Assembly: GCF_000717655.1 (NCBI RefSeq)
Contig: NZ_JNZY01000002.1
Coordinates: forward strand, 533,877 to 597,876
Source: Streptomyces katrae
Lineage (GTDB): Bacteria; Actinomycetota; Actinomycetes; Streptomycetales; Streptomycetaceae
DNA: 64,000 nucleotides
Direction: 5' to 3'
The notes beneath the pieces were generated by a model, which saw only the letters and a program-made list of their open reading frames with translations, did not search any database and had not been told where the DNA came from. The translations under genes were made by a program, and so were the position numbers. Positions 60,731 through 64,000 of this stretch are shown here, in pieces. How positions within the stretch are numbered: position 1 is the stretch's first letter; the number at the start of each line of letters is the position of its first letter.

Positions 60731-61078
60731 ATGCCCGCCATCAAGGCGCCCCCGCTGAAGATCGTGGAGAACACCTACTCCGTCTCGGAGGCAGCCGTTC
60801 GCCTGAAGCTCCGAGAGGAGGACGAGGTCAACAAGAACGGTGAAGCCAGCAAGAAGGGCGAGAAGTGGCTCCGTGACGGAGTCAACCTCCACGGCTGGCC
60901 GCACTACCGGCTGGGCGGTCAGCTCCGGTTTTCGGAGTCCGACCTGGCCGAGATCCAGGAACTGAACCGCAACAAGCCTGAGACTCGCGGTCGCCGACGG
61001 AGCACCGGAACGCGGAAGCGTCCGTCGGTTCGCTCGTCGAAGGCGGCCGTCGATAAGCAGCTTCGCCCTACGGGCTGA
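60731..61078 (+). CDS. excisionase/AlpA-like HTH protein
   Basis: The 115-residue protein has a MerR-like winged-helix layout: YSVSEAAVRLKLREEDE as the HTH and HGWPHYRLGGQLRFSESDLA as the wing/strand segment usual in Xis and AlpA proteins. The tail is very basic (RGRRRSTGTRKRPSVRSSK). GGAG lies 4 nt before the ATG at 60731, one base after the upstream stop. It probably directs excision or acts as a second regulator. Confidence 0.72.
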   Translation: MPAIKAPPLKIVENTYSVSEAAVRLKLREEDEVNKNGEASKKGEKWLRDGVNLHGWPHYRLGGQLRFSESDLAEIQELNRNKPETRGRRRSTGTRKRPSVRSSKAAVDKQLRPTG

Positions 61079-61183
61079 AAGCTATGCGGCCACTGACCGC
61101 CGGTGACCTGGCAGAAACCGGCAAGTCAGGGCCTCCCGATCCACCCCTCACCTGCACGGACACATGCAAGGAGAAGAGGACCC

Positions 61184-61486
61184 GTGAACGCAATGATGCC
61201 CGACCCCTACGCCCCCGACGAGTTCGACGACCTGATGAGCAAGAACAAGGCCCCGGTCCTGACCCCGTTCGCCACGTTGTTCAACGAGGCGGAGGAGCTG
61301 CTGCTGGCCACGCGGCCGGACGGCTTCGACGTCGAGGAGATCGGCCGGCTGGCGTTCGAGAAGCTGCCGGAGGACGAGCTGTACGGCGCGCTCGACCAGC
61401 TGTTCTACACGTACTGGTCGGCCCGCGACATGGACCGCAAGACCCTCGCCCGCTACGAGGCGCAGGCCGGTGAGTCTCGTGGCTGA
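61184..61486 (+). CDS. small acidic element protein, function unknown
   Basis: The 100-residue acidic, helical protein (PDPYAPDEFDDLMSKNKAPV; LYGALDQLFYTYWSARDMDR) has no recognised motif. The GTG at 61184 follows AAGGAGAAGAGGA. It begins the run of overlapping small genes; its end overlaps the next start by 17 nt. Confidence 0.65.
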   Translation: MNAMMPDPYAPDEFDDLMSKNKAPVLTPFATLFNEAEELLLATRPDGFDVEEIGRLAFEKLPEDELYGALDQLFYTYWSARDMDRKTLARYEAQAGESRG

Positions 61487-61742
61487 CATCCTCCCCGCCG
61501 ACACGACCTCGCAGGCCGTCGCCGAGCTGACCCCGGCCCCTGCGTCCGCGCCGACCATCGCCCGCCTGGACGTGCCCGCCGCCGTAGTCGAGGCCGCGGT
61601 CCACCTGACCGAGCTGCTGGCGCACCCGCCTCTCGGCCACGTCGAGGAGCTCCAGCCGGCCGACTGGTACGAGGCGGTCTTCCGGGACCTGGCCGCCGCC
61701 CACCCCGAGAAGTGCACCAAGCCGAAGCAGGTGACGTCGTGA
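61470..61742 (+). CDS. small element protein, function unknown
   Basis: The 90-residue protein has a helical C-terminal half (VVEAAVHLTELLAHPPLGHV...DWYEAVFRDLAAAH). The GTG at 61470 has GAGG 9 nt upstream; GTG 61479 is an alternative. It overlaps both neighbours, and its stop is coupled to the next GTG. No family is recognised. Confidence 0.6.
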   Translation: MSLVADILPADTTSQAVAELTPAPASAPTIARLDVPAAVVEAAVHLTELLAHPPLGHVEELQPADWYEAVFRDLAAAHPEKCTKPKQVTS

Positions 61743-61924
61743 GCGCCCCGGTGGAGCCCCGCCCGGCAGCCGACCTGCTGCAGGACGCGCTCGCCGCCGT
61801 GGACACCCAGTACCAGGGCGTGTTCGGGTCGCCGGCCTCGTGGTCGCCGGCCGTCGTCGGCGAGTACCTCATCGACTGCCGCCTCGCCCGACTGCGGGCC
61901 ACGAACTGGGGGGAGGCGGCGTGA
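61739..61924 (+). CDS. small element protein, function unknown
   Basis: This 61-residue protein starts at a GTG sharing GTGA with the previous stop and ends in a GTGA shared with the next gene. It is a short helical sequence with VVGEYLIDCRLARLRATNW. Without codon or homology data it is supported mainly by its tight coupling at both ends. Confidence 0.55.
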   Translation: MSAPVEPRPAADLLQDALAAVDTQYQGVFGSPASWSPAVVGEYLIDCRLARLRATNWGEAA

Positions 61925-62391
61925 CCCGGACCGAGATCGTCCTGTCGGCTGCGCTGTGCGACCCGAAGGCCATCCCGCAGCTTGGCGCCCCGCTGGTTCG
62001 GGCGCTCGGGCTGGTGCCGGTCGACCCGGACTTCGCGGACACCGTCGAGGCCGGCTACGTCGAGTCCCCCGACGAGTGGATCGCCCGGACCGGTGGGGTG
62101 CGCGCTGCTCTGGCGACCGTGGACCCGGCCGATCCGGACGCCGAACCGAAGCGGGCGGCGCTGCGGCGGGAGATCTGCCTGGCCCGTGGTGTGGACCCGG
62201 CGGACATTTGCCCGGTCATGGGCTACGACCTGTCTGACAGTGCTTTCACGAGGGTCCGGGATGGCTGGGCCGAGCATCTGAAAGCACACCGCCCGTCGGA
62301 CTGGACCTATGCCGCGCACGACAAGGCCCGCGCGTTCTGGGCGAAGGCCCGCCCCGATCTGATCGCCGACTGGCCGGAGGCTGTCCGATGA
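61921..62391 (+). CDS. element protein of unknown function
   Basis: The 156-residue soluble protein contains acidic and aromatic segments (GLVPVDPDFADTVEAGYVES; RPSDWTYAAHDKARAFWAKA) and ends WPEAVR. The GTG at 61921 overlaps the previous stop, and the end overlaps the next ATG. No motif is recognised. Confidence 0.65.
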   Translation: MTRTEIVLSAALCDPKAIPQLGAPLVRALGLVPVDPDFADTVEAGYVESPDEWIARTGGVRAALATVDPADPDAEPKRAALRREICLARGVDPADICPVMGYDLSDSAFTRVRDGWAEHLKAHRPSDWTYAAHDKARAFWAKARPDLIADWPEAVR

Positions 62392-62636
62392 GCCCGTACC
62401 GCACCACCCGATTCGAGCGGGTCCCGCTCACCGCCACCAAGACCGTGCCGTGTGAGATCTGCGGCAAGAAGATCCGGCGGCAGCGCACGTTCGAGCAGAC
62501 GATCAGCCCGTTCAACAAGACGACTGCCGGCGAAGTCAAGTCGTACCAGGACATCTATCCGGAGCTCGAAGCCAAGGCCGAGGCCTGGAAGACCGAGCCC
62601 GAGGTCCACACCAAGTGCACGGGGGAGGCGCCGTGA
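62388..62636 (+). CDS. small zinc-ribbon-like element protein
   Basis: The 82-residue protein has a CEICGKKIRRQRTF knuckle near residue 22 and a distant HTKC near the C-terminus, which together could coordinate zinc. The intervening region is charged and helical. ATGA overlap with the previous gene and GTGA overlap with the next show coupled translation. Confidence 0.65.
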   Translation: MSPYRTTRFERVPLTATKTVPCEICGKKIRRQRTFEQTISPFNKTTAGEVKSYQDIYPELEAKAEAWKTEPEVHTKCTGEAP

Positions 62637-62734
62637 CCCTCCGCCGCGCCGCCGCCCTGGACGCCCTCGCGGGCCTCGTATTCACCGGCCTCCTGCTGTG
62701 GGGGCACCGCAACCTCAGGGGGAACCGTGCCTGA
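62633..62734 (+). CDS. 33-residue single-pass membrane miniprotein
   Basis: A GTG at 62633 overlaps the previous stop (GTGA), and the frame ends at 62734 inside the next gene. The product has an RR-containing start and one hydrophobic helix (LDALAGLVFTGLLLWG) followed by HRNLRGNRA, a clear inside-positive single membrane span. It is very short, so confidence is modest, but the coupling and the membrane helix argue for a real gene. Confidence 0.5.
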   Translation: MTLRRAAALDALAGLVFTGLLLWGHRNLRGNRA

Positions 62735-63338
62735 CGAGTACCGCCTCGCCGAGATCGAAGCTCGGTTGCAAGCCGCCACAAAGGGCCCGTGGGAGCCCTG
62801 CAAGGAGTACGGGCCGAACTTCTACGCCTTCCAGCAGGGCGAGTACCTGGCTGGCGTCGGCAACTTCGACTTCGGCGAAGGGGCGCAGGCCGACGCAGAC
62901 CGCGAGTTCGTGATCCATGCCCCCGTGGATGTGGCTTCGCTGCTGGCCAAGGTGGCCGAGCTGGAAGCCACGCTGGAGCGGTATGTGGGCAAGGAGCCGA
63001 CGGTCCGCGAGGAGATGGCCTACCTGAACCGCTGCCTCAACGCCGTGCACGACGTGTGCCGGGAGGCGGAGAAGCAGGCAACCCGCTGGGAGCAGCCTCT
63101 GCCCGTACCCGAGTGGGTGTCCACCGTCCGGTCCGCAGCAGCCGGTGAGCGGGAGGACCGGCCCGACGACAAGCGGCGCCGGGTCTACATGGACGGCAAC
63201 GGCATGTACTGGGTCGACGCGGAGCGCAGCGCGGGCACCCAGTGGATCGGGCCCGTGGTCGCGTCCGGCCTGCGCCTTCTCATCACCGACGTGCACGCTG
63301 CCGGTGGCGAGATCCACGAGATCGGCAGGACGTTGTGA
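62727..63338 (+). CDS. Ea22-like phage protein
   Basis: The 203-residue protein has the pattern IEARLQAATKGPWE near the N-terminus and ADREFVIHAPVDVASLLAKV near residue 60, typical of hypothetical phage proteins related to lambda Ea22/ead. A middle helical coiled region (AELEATLERYVG) and a C-terminal region with NGMYWVDAERSAGTQWIG follow. Function is unknown. The GTG at 62727 follows AGGGGGAA. It is the best family-level evidence that the element is a phage. Confidence 0.72.
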   Translation: MPDEYRLAEIEARLQAATKGPWEPCKEYGPNFYAFQQGEYLAGVGNFDFGEGAQADADREFVIHAPVDVASLLAKVAELEATLERYVGKEPTVREEMAYLNRCLNAVHDVCREAEKQATRWEQPLPVPEWVSTVRSAAAGEREDRPDDKRRRVYMDGNGMYWVDAERSAGTQWIGPVVASGLRLLITDVHAAGGEIHEIGRTL

Positions 63339-63715
63339 GCCTCATATCCGGCACCGGCCTGCACCGCCTGCCGTCCCGCCAGCAGCTCGCCGCGGACCTG
63401 AAGGCCTGCCACCGGCAGAAGGACGCCGCGACGATCGCCGCGATCAAGTACGCGACCGAGGCCACCGAGCTCCGCAAGGAGCTCGAGGAAGTCCACGCCC
63501 GACTGTTCGGCCTGCAGGGGCAGCTGGAGATCGCACAGCTGGAAGGCAGCCGGCTCCAGTCGGAGCTGGCCAACGCCACCCGCGTGACGGTCCCCGCCAC
63601 CTTCGCCCGGGACATCTGGCCGGGCGAGGAGCCGACACATCCGCAGGGCACCGACGTCCGCACCCTCCGCGCCCAGTTCGCCGGCGCCAGCCCGAGCCAC
63701 GTGCCGGGCCTCTGA
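63335..63715 (+). CDS. coiled-coil element protein, function unknown
   Basis: The 126-residue protein has a long heptad-like segment (ATELRKELEEVHARLFGLQG, then QLEIAQLEGSRLQSELANAT, about 44-85) indicating a coiled coil. A proline-rich end follows. The GTG at 63335 overlaps the preceding stop. No family is recognised. Confidence 0.65.
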   Translation: MSLISGTGLHRLPSRQQLAADLKACHRQKDAATIAAIKYATEATELRKELEEVHARLFGLQGQLEIAQLEGSRLQSELANATRVTVPATFARDIWPGEEPTHPQGTDVRTLRAQFAGASPSHVPGL

Positions 63716-63719
63716 ACCC

Positions 63720-63801
63720 GTCCGCCGCTGGATGACCACGTACCAGCGGCGGACGACCCAACCAGAGCAGGACGCCCCCGCCGCGGTGAGTGCGGCAGGG
63801 G
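63720..63801 (+). terminator. tandem hairpins between element genes
   Basis: GTCCGCCGCTGG pairs perfectly with CCAGCGGCGGAC (63720-63754). A second hairpin, CGCCCCCGCCGC with GCGGCAGGGGCG, lies at about 63770-63801. They probably end the small-gene transcript before the next gene. Confidence 0.55.
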
Positions 63802-63828
63802 CGCACCCCAAGCATCCCAGGAGACACC

Positions 63829-64000
63829 GTGAACGTCACCTACCCCGTCCCCGGACTGCGGATCTACAAGGCCGGTCCCTCCACCGCTGGCGACGAGTAC
63901 TGCTGGTACGTCGGCCACCACTCCGGCCGCCACATCGCCGCCTGCACCGACGTCGACGACGCGAACTGGGTCGCCAACGAGATCGCCAACTTCACCGACT
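63829..64000 (+). CDS. element protein, truncated by the window edge
   Basis: An open frame begins at the GTG at 63829 after AGGAGA and runs off the right end. The first residues are MNVTYPVPGLRIYKAGPSTA, followed by an aromatic-rich stretch (EYCWYVGHHSGRH). It is too short to assign. Confidence 0.6.
   Translation, partial: MNVTYPVPGLRIYKAGPSTAGDEYCWYVGHHSGRHIAACTDVDDANWVANEIANFTD

Larger units (their letters stand above)
58141..64000. mobile_element. left arm of a temperate phage or related integrative element
   Basis: From the integrase rightward, core chromosome genes stop. The content is a tyrosine integrase, divergent HTH regulators, an excisionase-like protein and a chain of very short overlapping genes, including an Ea22-like phage protein. 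The right end and attR lie outside the window. No replication or transfer genes of an AICE are seen here, so a phage is favoured. The left boundary is approximate, set by the repeats at the integrase 3' end. Confidence 0.8.

Noticed and set aside
58141..64000. Integrative conjugative (AICE) identity of the element
   Set aside because: No Rep, FtsK/TraB-like or Spd genes in the visible part; Ea22-like and Cro/CI-like genes favour a phage, though the right portion is unseen.

Overview
The window is high-GC actinobacterial DNA and reads as a Streptomyces chromosome. Codon third positions are strongly G/C, GTG starts are common, and gene order (uvrA; uvrC-rapZ-yvcK-whiA; gap-pgk-tpiA-secG-rbpA-pgi; pgl-opcA-zwf-tal-tkt; ctaB/ctaA; sufR-B-D-(Rieske)-C-S-U-T; dapD) matches the conserved core of that genus as I remember it. 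No rRNA, tRNA, CRISPR array or insertion sequence is visible.

Layout. 0.07-1.2 kb: a TerC-family membrane protein behind a yybP-ykoY (manganese) riboswitch. 1.25-12.7 kb: transporters, a metallo-beta-lactamase-fold hydrolase, a mycothiol-dependent isomerase family protein, uvrA, a TetR/SDR divergent pair with twin operators, a PfkB kinase, a Tat-exported Rieske lipoprotein, an HTH regulator, and a secreted papain-like protease paired with a surface membrane protein. 13-18 kb: uvrC-rapZ-yvcK-whiA, overlapping genes. 18-21 kb: a large secreted zinc carboxypeptidase. 21.4-27.3 kb: lower glycolysis with secG, an RbpA-family RNA polymerase-binding protein and pgi. 27.4-34.2 kb on the other strand: the pentose phosphate genes tkt-tal-zwf-opcA-pgl. 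Carbon can pass between the two routes through pgi, zwf, tal and tkt. 34.4-41 kb: heme O and heme A synthases, an amidohydrolase and an ABC-2 exporter. 41.2-47.8 kb: the SUF iron-sulfur assembly operon under SufR, with a CAAC-N6-GTTG palindrome at its start. 48-57.9 kb: an HxlR-peroxiredoxin fusion regulator, an MFS exporter, dapD, an acetyltransferase, a secreted nuclease, and a PhoX-family protein behind a PHO-box-like repeat.

From about 58.14 kb to the right edge the style changes: a tyrosine integrase, divergent phage-type HTH regulators around a CTAG-rich switch region, an excisionase-like protein, then a chain of tiny ATGA/GTGA-overlapping genes with mostly unknown functions. I read this as the left arm of a temperate actinophage or related integrative element that continues beyond the window.

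Three themes cut across regions. At least nine genes have a TAnnnT hexamer 6-7 nt before the start codon and no convincing Shine-Dalgarno sequence, the pattern of leaderless mRNA. A GC-rich dispersed intergenic repeat occurs three times, and a second type of repeat has been absorbed into the 3' end of uvrC. Many convergent gene pairs share near-perfect hairpin terminators.
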